Shown piece after piece: positions 24,101 through 38,159 of a stretch of DNA of 64,000 nt. The DNA comes from Phoenix dactylifera (Eukaryota > Streptophyta > Magnoliopsida > Arecales > Arecaceae): NCBI RefSeq assembly GCF_009389715.1, contig NC_052394.1, forward strand, positions 24,117,399 through 24,181,398, given 5' to 3'. The position numbers and the translations under genes are program-made. The notes below the pieces were generated by a model that worked only from the letters and a program-made list of their open reading frames with translations, searched no databases and was not told the origin of the DNA. Each line of letters opens with the position of its first letter. Within the stretch, counting starts at the first letter, position 1.

Positions 24101-26754
24101 TTTGTACTTCATGATGGAATCAAGCAGCCTTGGATGGCTTTGTTTCTAGGAAATAGATAACTTTTATGCTAGGCAGCTTGGGTATATAGCAATGTGATCA
24201 TATAGCAGGGTTAAGTGTGAAATTTATGCATGACAAAATGGTAGATATATGTGCATTGATAATCTATGCTACTCAAAATTGAATTTTGAAATGAAGCAGC
24301 ATTTATGTCATACTTTTGGTTTTCTTTTATGCCCCCAATTCCATTTTTAGGTGGTGATGGTCTTATTCTGTGTGACCCCTTTTCCTGAGAGATCCAGAGA
24401 AGAAGAAATAGTTCGAGAATTTACTTGCTGGAGCTTTACAAAATCAATAATTATTGATTCTTGCATCAAATTTTGTAGTCTGTTAAAACGAAACAAAGAA
24501 CTTTAGATCTGTTTTCTTCATGCCACAAAAACATTCTATATATATTGTCCAAGTTCTACATTTTCTTGTATGAGAATGCTTTCATGGAGATGGCATAAAA
24601 TAGAGTTTTAAATTTGAGTAGAACATGCTAAATTAATTGTTCTGGAACAAACTAAGAGGTATGTCCTTTTAGGGCATAGAGAAGAAACATGCAAAGCTGC
24701 AAGGAAGTGAGAAGGCTGCTGTCGCAAGACATGAAGCTGGTCATGCAGTTGTAGGAACTGCTGTTGCGAATCTGCTTCCTGGACAACCACGTGTGGAGGT
24801 TAATACAAGAGCCATCTGTCATAGATAAATAGTTGAAAACATGTATAGCTTCAATTGAAGAACTAATTTTTTGATAACTTTCTGTTATCAGAAATTAAGC
24901 ATATTGCCCAGGTCAGGTGGTGCACTGGGTTTTACATATACCCCTCCCACAACTGAGGATAGATACTTGCTTTTCATTGATGAATTGCGTGGCCGCTTGG
25001 TCACTCTTCTAGGTGGACGTGCAGCTGAAGAAGTTGTCTATGCTGGACGTGTATCAACTGGAGCACTTGATGATATAAAACGTGCTACAGACATGGCTTA
25101 CAAAGCTGTAGCTGAATATGGTCTTAATCAAACCATAGGTCCAGTATCACTGTCAACATTGTCTAGTGGCGGGCTTGATGAATCTGGAACAGCAGCTCCA
25201 TGGGGAAGGGATCAGGTTCTTTCTTCATCTTCCCTTGTGTCTCTCTTTCTCACCCTTCAATTCTCAAGAGCTAACCAAGGCTGGATGCGCAGGGGCATCT
25301 AGTGGATCTTGTGCAAAGAGAGGTAAAAGCGCTTCTACAATCTGCTCTTGAAGTAGCTCTTTCTGTAGTGCGTGCCAATCCTGTTGTTTTGGAGGGTCTT
25401 GGAGCCCATTTGGAAGGTGACTGATTACTCTTTTATGCTTTTTGAATATTGAATTAGCTTTGCTGTACTGGTACTGACTGCTTTTGGCTAAATCAAAGCA
25501 CTCAAACTTCTGTTCTAGTTTGGTTGTAGCTTGCTAATGCATACATTTATGATGATGTACGCTTATGACGTTTTCTTAGGGAATCATCAATATTTTTACC
25601 CATTCCATGTATGGATTTGCATGCAGTATGGAATCTTGATTATTCATAACCAACAGGCAAAATCCCACATATCACTCTGCTTGGCTATCTGTTCCTCCCG
25701 AAGGCCAAGTCCCTTGTAAAAGCAAATTTCATTGGATTCACAGATTGAAAAACATTATCACGACACAGATGTTTTACTGATATGATGCCTGGACCAAATG
25801 CAAATTACACGTGAATGTGTGCTACCCTCATTCTCTATATTTCTAGTTCATGCAAAGGTTATATAGCAGAAATCTGATTAGAGTTTCAAGCCCTTTTTTT
25901 TGTGTGCATGTCGTTGATCTTTGGATTATAATTTCTGTCAGGTGCATGCAAAAAGAAATTCATGTTCATGCATTTTCAGGGGCCTTTAATACAGCAATTT
26001 TACATTGAAACAGGTTTTGCATTTAATATAAATGTATTCGAGAATTTGTAAGTCCTACACAGTTTTATAGAGAGAGAGACTCAGAATGTGGAGTTCCTCT
26101 AACAAAAGATAATTGCATTAGAAATAATTCTCTCCAGATCTTTGATGGTTATCTGCATAATTGCTCATTTGGATGCTTCCTTTTGCCATTTTTTGTCTTC
26201 TTGGATAATATAACATGTATTAACAATATTTTTTTTATGTTAAACATTTTTGAATTTCAGCTTCCTACAGAAACTCAATTTGGAACCTTATAATTTTTTT
26301 AACTGCCTTGAAGACTAAATTGTGATTCTTGCAATGTCATGACAAAACCAAACTATAAGGACACTTTTAGTCAGCTAAGCCATTTTACCTTAGTTATATC
26401 TTTTCCCTTCAATCTTTGATTCCATGTGAAACCCCCCAATGCCAGCTGTATGCATTACAGCATCCTTGTTATGAAGCATTTGATTGTGCATAACATCCAT
26501 CTTTCATACTGATTATGCACAGAAAAAGAAAAAGTAGGAGAAGAGCTTCAGTCTGTATGCATTACAGCATCCTTGTTATGAAGCATTTGATTGTACATAA
26601 CATCCATCTTTCATACTGATTATGCACAGAAAAAGAAAAAGTAGAAGGAGAAGAGCTGCAGGAATGGCTTAAGCTAGTTGTAGCTCCTGCAGAATTGACG
26701 ATATTTGTAAGTGGGAAACATGAGAATGTTCTTCAGCTGAAGGCAAGCTCCTGA
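18148..26754 (+). CDS. Chloroplast ATP-dependent zinc metalloprotease, FTSH7/9-like, 13 exons
   Basis: Membrane AAA protease predicted to sit in the chloroplast envelope or thylakoid. Exons: 18148-19083, 19953-20018, 20115-20249, 20348-20413, 20504-20689, 20793-20879, 20980-21093, 21190-21314, 21400-21508, 24673-24798, 24892-25215, 25293-25416, 26630-26754. All introns are GT-AG and the frame is intact for 840 residues. Order: transit peptide with [10 protein letters not shown] start, Pro/Ser low complexity (about 130-150), TM1 about 169-193, FtsH extracellular region, TM2 about 313-325, Walker A GLPGTGKT 403-410, Walker B IIFIDE 458-463, SRH ([21 protein letters not shown] type), and zinc motif HEAGH 628-632. 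Arabidopsis FTSH7/9 share the start and the QWQPIIQAQ segment. All catalytic motifs are present, so it should be active. Intron 9 is 3.16 kb; the last acceptor lies in a tandem duplication. Confidence 0.95.
18530..18590 (+). repeat. In-frame CCT/TCG trinucleotide repeats encoding Pro and Ser runs
   Basis: A CCT run encodes ten or more prolines, then TCT/TCG codons encode a serine run. They lie between the transit peptide and TM1 of the FtsH-like protein, where length variation would be tolerated. Confidence 0.8.
22391..22442 (-). mobile_element. RTE/LINE reverse transcriptase fragment in FtsH intron 9
   Basis: The minus strand encodes [17 protein letters not shown], the conserved RT block around the first catalytic Asp in RTE-type non-LTR elements (FIDLEKAYD). 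Flanking sequence is too decayed to extend it. It is antisense to the host gene. Confidence 0.6.
22640..23130. repeat. AAGCTTGA-rich dispersed repeat in FtsH intron 9
   Basis: Words AAGCTTGA, CAAGCTTGA, GAGCTCAAG and their variants recur more than a dozen times on both strands over about 500 bp. This is the same style as 53110-53230 and 2755-3062. It probably explains part of the intron's length. Confidence 0.5.
26446..26659 (+). repeat. 107 bp tandem duplication spanning the last FtsH splice acceptor
   Basis: 26446-26552 and 26553-26659 are near-identical copies. Each contains the polypyrimidine stretch, TATGCACAG acceptor and the first codons of the final exon. The authentic exon starts at 26630; the upstream copy offers an equivalent acceptor before 26523. 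The upstream copy lacks one GAA codon and would read into a stop within about 20 codons. Confidence 0.85.
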
Positions 26755-28280
26755 CAGGTACCGCACTATTCCCTTGCAGTGCCCTTAAGGTGTGTTCTAC
26801 TTCTTGGGCTGTTAATACCAAACTAGGCTCCTCTCTTATTGCCCAGAAGATCTTCTTGTGTTCAGCCGATTGCTTTTACCTGTAATCTGCCTTGGGTCCA
26901 AGATGGATGGAGGGTTGCTGGAACTTTTGGAAAATGTTTTCTCGATTAGATAACCTTTTGTATCTAGTTCTCTGGTGGCACGTAGTTAATTATCTATAAT
27001 CTATTTAGATCATGGAACTCAACATTGATCTTTTCAAGCTAGAGATAACAGATGCAGCTATTCAGAGTTGGAGCTACAGAACTCTTCACCTCGTTTGGAA
27101 AGTATGTCGTGCTGATTAAGTCGCAATTCAGCAACCACAATCTGCTTTGTACATTAATATTGTTTTTTTGTTCAACAATTCAATATCAATCCAGTGTATA
27201 GCTGTTCCTTTACATGTCATTCTGTACTGATGCAAAAAAAAAATTGCTCCGTTATTTTAAAGCTCATGTGGATAACATTTTTGGTTTCTTAACATTGAAA
27301 AAGCTGTTGCATACATCGTTGAGCTTCATTTGTATGCATGGCACTGAAGGTAACCTGAGAAAAATAATTAGCAGCCTGTGCGACAAGAAAAAGACATTTA
27401 CCAAGCCTTTAATGAGATAGCAGTAAGATGGCGAGAACTTTGATTTTGAGAGGCCTCTATCTGCATGTGGTCTTGTTCCGTATGATTTAACCGATGGGCT
27501 TCCATAGTTTTGTCATGTGAATGCATGCAGGTTTAAAGCATCAATGACCTTCAATCATGCTGGTTTACTCGGCGCCACCATGTAAAGTTTCTTTTCTGGC
27601 TTGCCCTTCTTGGCTATGGACAAGTCTAGAGTAGAGATTCCTCCAAAATAATTGCAGGGTGCAATCACTATCTAACATATCCAAAATCTGGACATTTCTT
27701 TCAAGGTGTCGTCTTGCAATGAAAGTGCTGCATTGTTTCAAATCATTTGGGTGAGATTGGAAACTACTACAAAATCTGGCTTCATCAGTGCATCGAGGGT
27801 TGGGCTAAACTATTTTCAACGTATGTTGGTGAGTTCCTACTCCTCCTCCTCTCCTCTCCTCCTCTTCCTTATTGATGATTATTGCCCGATATATTTGCAG
27901 AAAAACCATCCCAGCCCAACTAAACAAACATAAATTCTCAAGAAGCGAATCCATGAGAAAACCCATGCTTATCCTTCAAAAACAACAATAATAATAATAA
28001 TCCAGTGCTAGCCATTTCGGGTTCAACTGTTCAAGATAGGAGTCGACAGGCTAGAGTGCACCGTACATTCGGAAGCTCCCGTCACTTCTCGCCATAAAAT
28101 TATATCTCACGTAGTGTGCACCACTATGTGGCTTGTGCATATCGATAATTATAGCCGCCTGTTTTTGCAGCGGTGCGTTGAGACTTGAGACGGGTGTTTG
28201 ATGAATAAAGCTCAGAGAAACGGGCGGTAAGTAATGCAAGGATATATAGGGCGCACGGCTGACGCCTGACGTGCTTCTTT
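26755..28280. other. 3' flank of the FtsH-like gene and intergenic DNA
   Basis: The 3'UTR probably occupies the first few hundred bases. Short open frames at 27214-27420 and 27706-27933 have no recognised motif. A CTCCTC run lies at about 27838-27868 and an ATA repeat at about 27987-28001. Confidence 0.4.
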
Positions 28281-28284
28281 CGGC

Positions 28285-28293
28285 AAAAATATC
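28285..28293 (+). promoter_or_regulatory. Evening-element-like site upstream of THIC
   Basis: AAAATATCC differs from the evening element AAAATATCT at the last base. It lies about 370 bp upstream of the likely transcription start. Confidence 0.35.
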
Positions 28294-28453
28294 CCCCGCT
28301 AGAAAGAGAAGCTGAGAAGGTGAGGGGGATGTTTTCTCCAACCAGCGGTCCAGCGGATATCTCGTGCTTCTAAATTTGGCTCGTGACCGGCAACTTTTCC
28401 AAAGGTTGGTCCCTAGTTGCCTCAGAAAAGAAGGGGCTAGTCCCGTCCGTGTA

Positions 28454-28462
28454 AAAATATCT
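28454..28462 (+). promoter_or_regulatory. Evening element (AAAATATCT) upstream of THIC
   Basis: This is an exact evening element, the site bound by CCA1/LHY-type clock factors, about 200 bp upstream of the probable THIC transcription start. From the literature, Arabidopsis THIC is clock-regulated through such a promoter site. Conservation here is an inference. Confidence 0.5.
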
Positions 28463-28616
28463 TCGCACCGACTCCTTTCTCGATTCCATAAAATTTTCTT
28501 TGCTATCTCTACCCATCATTTCTGCTATTTCTCTCCTTGAAGATAAAATAGGTGGTGGAAATAAGAAAGATGCGGGTAAAAGTATAACCTTCCTTATCTC
28601 CATATGAAAGGAGTGC

Positions 28617-28757
28617 TATAAGTCTATAACCTATAAGCAGCTGCCACTGCGCTTGTTTTCGTTGCGGAACTTGGGCTCGGTAGGGGATTGAAGGCAGCGA
28701 AAGGGAGGCGGAAAAGAAAGGGCTCCTCCTCCTCTCCGTTCTCTCCAAGTGATCTGG
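28617..28757 (+). promoter_or_regulatory. THIC core promoter and 5'UTR exon
   Basis: TATAAG-type boxes lie at 28617-28637. A purine-rich leader follows and reaches a splice donor, GATCTG|GTATCC, after 28756. An acceptor, TTCCATTCAAG, lies immediately before the ATG at 29722, implying a 965 bp 5'UTR intron. The exact start of transcription is not visible. Confidence 0.5.
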
Positions 28758-29622
28758 TATCCTCTTTTCCTCATGTTAATTTCTCTTTTTTTCGTCCTTT
28801 TCCTCGATTTACTGTCTCGGTCGTCTCATTTTTATTCTTGCATCGAAATCTTCATCCTTGTGGAACCCTAGTTATCTCTCTTTTTTTTGATGAATGAACC
28901 CTAGTCATGATTGAGACGTGAATCGATCCTTAGGCCAGAGTTTGTCTCGTTCAATTCAGTGAATTGCTGATCTGCTGTGGCCGCTGTTCTCTCTTGTCAA
29001 TGATTATTTGCGGATCATGAATCGCGGTTGTTTCCATTCCATTTGAAGGAGAGCGGATACGTGTAAGATATGCACAAAATGAGTCCCTGAAGATATGAAA
29101 AGTAAAGCTAACGCAGAGAATGATGCAGATAAAATTATAAGTAGAGATGTGCCCAGTAGGTGCAGACATGCTTGAAGGCAATACTGGGAATTTGGTATTG
29201 GAAACGTAGGATGGAGATCTTCTGGTATTATAATGGAAGATCTCGTTACAACATAGATCACAGCCTCCGTGCTGGTGCGATGCCTGTGGGAAACCTATTT
29301 AGTAGATAGAGCATAAACGCTAGCTCCAGTTGGTGCGCCTACACCTAGTCACAGAAAACTATGCCTTTGCTGCCTAAAAATGGAAAAGACAAAATTGAAA
29401 ACTATGGAGAGGAAGATGCTGTCTTATCTCCATCTTATTTATTTGGTGCAAATACTATCACATTTTAGACTTCATGATTTCAAATTTATCCATTTTTATT
29501 TTACGGTGATTTTCCCCAAAACTTCTTTATATTTCTTTGTAAGATTTCTATTTTGATGAATTTGGAAATTGGACAAATCCAATTTCAGTGACATTATAAA
29601 TATACCTTTAGTAAAATTATGA

Positions 29623-34026
<4,404 letters not shown>

Positions 34027-35260
34027 GTAAGTATGATACCAGATCCCAAATAAACATAAGGACTATCGGTTTCATGCTTTCCTGTTGATAATTACATAAA
34101 ACAACAATGCCTTTATCAGTATCCAACCTATTGTCATACAAATATTCAAAATTTAAACTTGATATCATTTGTAAATCTTCGCTTGGATGCCTTTTGATTT
34201 TAGAGTATGCATGAGAAGTTATTCTTCACTGCTTTGCTCAGTTTTTTCTGGTTTGGTACAATATTGTTGTTTCTTTGAAAACTTGTGATAGTAATGGATA
34301 TAAGTTACCCTGGTACAGTACACAAGGGGCTAAAGGATTATCATGTCAATTCCATTGTCATACTGCTTTTTGTGAAACTTCCCAGTAATAAGGTGAATTC
34401 AACCTTGTCATTGACATGCTTTGTAAGTTAGTCACTCTACTAACGCATTTAGGACTATGAAACCTTGCATCCAAAACAAAACAAAATGAAGTTGTTACTA
34501 GTTATGCTCTTAGAGCAAAGTTTTCTCAAGCTTGAATTAAAGCTCTGCCAGATTTCTTTTTCGCATCATCTTCATACAACTTAAGTGCACTACATGTGTT
34601 CTCTTATTGTAAGCGTAATCAACAAGCCTATCTCCTCTATATGGTTCATCCATCAGAGTTTGATGAAGATTTTTGGTTGGTTTTGAACATTAAGTTGGTC
34701 CTATACCACTAATGCTGGGTTCCTGGCAAAGACAATTTTGGTCAAGAGAGGAGCATGTCTTGAATCCTAGAAAGCCAGTTGGCAGGCAGGTAGGGTAGTT
34801 CATGTGTTAAGCAATTTAAGCTCGTGCAATGAGGGGACAGCCTCTTAATATTTATAGACTTGGAAAGAGGCCATAAAAGGAAGAGCAAAGACCACATTTG
34901 ATATAGGATGACAATATTCGATATAGGAACCATGTAATATGAATATGCCAAGGAGGTTTATATTGTAACATGAATACGATATGTCTTCAAATTCCTGTAG
35001 AGAACTCTTCAAATTGCTTATTTGCATTCCAAGTGGATTTACTCATTTTTGTATTCATAATGATTGCGATCCACTTCCCTTCTTAGCATTATTTGCATTT
35101 TAGTGAAATTAAAGCAGTTAATTGGTCTCCACATTCTTCTGCAATGAATATAATTCTTTGATAGTTGTGAATGAGCAGGCTTTTTAAAAGTGCTTTTGTT
35201 TACTAATTATGACATGAAAGTGATTTCTCTCACATTAGCTTCCAACAATATTTCTTGCAG

Positions 35261-35310
35261 GAGCAGTTAAAAGATGTTCATCATGGTATGAGTTGAAAGG
35301 AGCTAGAACA
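35261..35310 (+). other. Probable THIC 3' exon carrying the last stop or 3'UTR
   Basis: A strong acceptor, TTTCTTGCAG, precedes GAGCAGTTAAAAG at 35261. If joined to 34026 in frame it adds EQLKDVHHGMS and stops at 35294-35296. If the coding region ends earlier, this is a 3'UTR exon, as expected for plant THIC genes whose 3'UTR is spliced. AATAAA-like signals follow at about 35342 and 35450. Confidence 0.5.
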
Positions 35311-35533
35311 GTGGGCGCTGTCTGGAGTCATGACTGGTGAATAAACCATCCTTATGGTGGGATGTGAGTAAGAACATGTGCTTAGCAGTCACATAATTCA
35401 AGCATCTGTTCTTTCTTCATCATTGTAGTTAAATCCTAGCCTTGCAGTAATAAAATATACGTTTTATGTTCCTTCTTTATTTTTCCCTTTATGTGGATGT
35501 GCTTACCAAGTGTGCCTGTATCTGCTGTAACAT

Positions 35534-35612
35534 GTCCTTGCGGCCAGGATGTGGGCAGGACTGGCTGAGAAAGTCCCTATGAACCTGAACAGGATAATAC
35601 CTGCGGAAGGAC
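35534..35612 (+). promoter_or_regulatory. TPP riboswitch-like aptamer, copy 1 (divergent 5' half)
   Basis: The pyrimidine-sensing CTGAGA is at 35565-35570. The pyrophosphate-sensing half, TGAACCTGA (35580-35588) and AATACCTGCG (35596-35605), is intact. P1 can form from GTCCTT (35534-35539) with AAGGAC (35607-35612), and P2 from GCCAG with CTGGC. The usual GGGGTGC 5' element is not present; TTGCGGC stands there. It lies about 400 bp upstream of a full-consensus copy. It may be a divergent working aptamer or a decaying duplicate. Confidence 0.7.
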
Positions 35613-36010
35613 TAAGGAGTGTGCAATTGTTTGTTTGTTGCTTCTGTTTTTTGGGTGCTCTCTCAGGGAATTCTCAAAGCAAGCATCTAGCTTAGCTGAT
35701 TTCCAAGTGCTCCGATCTTGCAGTCTTTCATTGCTGGGAAGTAATGAAAATTGCTTTTATTTCCTCTAGTTATTTGTTTTTCATAGTTGGCGGGCTTTGT
35801 AGCTTACTTCTGACAATGTTTGATACGTTCTCTTAGAATGCCCCTTCTGGGTTATCATGGAATAGCTGTTGTCAGAATTAAGCTACAATCAGCGAGTCTC
35901 CATTCTTCCACAGGGGAGACAAAAGTTAAAAAGGGGGAAAGTAATGGGTTTCATAGGTGTGCTATGTGCCTTTCTTTTTTTCTTGCCTCTTTCCAAAGGC
36001 TAATTATTAT

Positions 36011-36127
36011 CAGCACCAGGGGTGCTTGCCTAGTCTCTCCAGCTGCGTTAAATTAGGAAAGACTGGGGCAGGCTGAGATAGTCCCTTTGAACCTGACCAG
36101 GTTAATACCTGCGTAGGGAGCGTGCTG
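36011..36127 (+). promoter_or_regulatory. TPP riboswitch aptamer, copy 2 (full consensus), THIC 3' region
   Basis: All conserved elements are present: P1 CAGCAC (36011-36016) with GTGCTG (36122-36127), GGGGTGC after P1, CTGAGA at 36073-36078, TGAACCTGA at 36088-36096, AATACCTGCG at 36104-36113, then TAGGGA. P3 is extended and closes with TAGTCT/AGACT, as in plants. In plant THIC, TPP binding to this aptamer exposes an upstream splice site and switches 3'-end processing to a less stable transcript. The same role is inferred here. Confidence 0.95.
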
Positions 36128-36713
36128 CTTGTTTTTGTTTTGCTTCTTTGCAGAAGGTGTTTTCATGCAACATCAGCTCATGTTCATACTGTAGCCCACC
36201 CTGCTTTTGATCTCCCATTGGCGGTACAAAATTACACTTCCAGGTGGTTATGGCTTGATGCCTATGGAAAAATGGTATGACATGGATATATCAAAGATAT
36301 TTCCTTCTATTTCAAGTTGAACAGCAGGCAAGTCGGTCTAGAATTTCAGTAGTAAGGACCGGTTCTTAAGCACTAAATATAGGGGTGATTTGGTCCCCTT
36401 TTGGGCAAGGCTCTCAAAAGCTATTGAGATATGGATACATGCTGGAGACCTAGCTTATTTAGCTTCTATATTATATAAACTACATGCTGTGTTATGAAGG
36501 ATGAATATGAATTAATATAGCGCTAATTTGTCCATGCCAAGTGGTCCGTTTAATCCCTGTTTTAGACAGTATTTGCTGCAGTTTCTTTTTTTTTTTGATT
36601 TAGTGAATCCTTTGGAATATTTAATCTAATCTCAGGTTTCTGTTAATCGTTTCCAATCTTGGATATATTATTGTTATCGTTTCAATCATGACTGTATCTG
36701 TAGCTGGTGGCAT

Positions 36714-36753
<40 letters not shown>

Positions 36754-38060
36754 TTCCAGGTTCTGCTGCTGTCGGGGGATGCAAGTGTCCAACGTAGCCA
36801 TGCTGTTATCTCGCCTGATTGGTGCACTTATTTTAAGTGCCCAGGTTTTGTAAGGTGCAATTAAAGCTGAGAGGTGCTCGATAAAATGTGCCTAAAGCAA
36901 TATATCTGTTAGCCGTGATGGAGGTCATGTCCTGTTGCCTGACCTCGAGCCCGTTTTCACATGGCCTTATGGTTTCTTCCTAGCTCTGGTACATGATAAC
37001 TTGGAGATTGTAACGACATGGTGGATCAGAGTACACTGTACATACACCTGAGCGTCGCCTGATTTATATAGAAGTTGTTTTCCTAAACAAAATCGTTCGT
37101 ATGGTGTTTTTCAATATTTCAAACAGGCAATAAAAATTCCAAGCTCTATCCAAATTTGAAGTGTCACCACAAGAACCCACTGAAGGGAAACATTTATGTC
37201 GTCGTGCAATCCTAGGCAAGTTCTTGTAAGCTTTGCAGTTAAGAACTCCCTGACGTTTAGGTGAACAGATGGATAGAATATTTAACAGAAAGATTCGAGT
37301 AATTTACGCATCAAAAATGGCCAACTTGATTTTATACTGCTGCACTTGTTTGCCGGGAGGCAACCCCCGGGCCCACCCACCCCAATACTTGCTTATCATG
37401 TCCGATTCTCCAACAGCATGATTTGGGTGGCAAGGCTGGTCGTTAGTTCTCATGATTTTTGAGCTTAAATCCCCTCCAAGCAACTTTTGGAGGCAAAACA
37501 CCGAAAATTGTCAACTTAACGTGTATGGATTCGGTATCCTATCCCCTCCAAACCCCCATGTCTCTCCTCTAAACGTCCATTCTCGTCCCTCCTTATAAGA
37601 TAAGAAACCACTGATCTCCATCGATCTAAGATTGTCGCCAAACAGTACACTTCATCTTTCCTTCCCAATTTCCCCACAGTGATAGATAATGGCAAATGAT
37701 CGAGTTATACTCAAATATCCCCTGAAATTTACTTCGGCAGAGTATGTATCTTGTGAGCACGAACCCGTGCCGCACCCGACATACAAAAATTGCTGTTTTC
37801 TAGAATACGGAAGGCTAATAAAGGCATTTGTGCGACAGGAAATTTGATCACGATCCATAAATTAGAAACACTTGGAAAACCAGGCTCTTCTTAATTCCCC
37901 TCCTCCTCCTCGTCGTTTGCCCCATGCATAGCGTGGAGATACTCGAGGCCGGGAAGGAGAGGAAAGGAGATATCTCTGGGTTGTGGGAGGAGGGGGAAGG
38001 AAGGAAAAGACCGGCGTAATCCATACGCAAAGAAAGGGGAGAATAAGAAAATAAAGAAAC
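36128..38060. other. THIC 3' flank and intergenic DNA
   Basis: Long THIC 3'UTR forms probably end in the first few hundred bases. A GA dinucleotide repeat lies at 36717-36749. I see no other gene. Confidence 0.45.
36717..36749 (+). repeat. (GA)n microsatellite
   Basis: About 16 uninterrupted GA units, read directly. Confidence 0.95.
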
Positions 38061-38064
38061 AAAA
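38061..38064 (-). terminator. Pol III terminator of tRNA-Asp
   Basis: A TTTT run on the minus strand, 11 bases past the tRNA 3' end. Confidence 0.6.
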
Positions 38065-38074
38065 GGTCGATCAG

Positions 38075-38146
38075 CGCCGTTGCCGGGGATCGAACCCGGG
38101 TCGCCCGCGTGACAGGCGGGAATACTCACCACTATACTACAACGAC
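38075..38146 (-). tRNA. tRNA-Asp (GUC)
   Basis: The minus strand folds as a complete 72-base tRNA. The acceptor stem is GTCGTTG with CAACGGC, the D arm follows TAGTATAGTGGTGAGTA, the anticodon GTC (38113-38111) sits in loop CTGTCAC of a CCCGC/GCGGG stem, and the T arm is CCGGG-TTCGATC-CCCGG. CCA is not encoded, as usual in plant nuclear tRNA genes. The sequence is that of the common plant nuclear tRNA-Asp. There is no intron. Confidence 0.98.
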
Positions 38147-38159
38147 TTCGACACGACAG

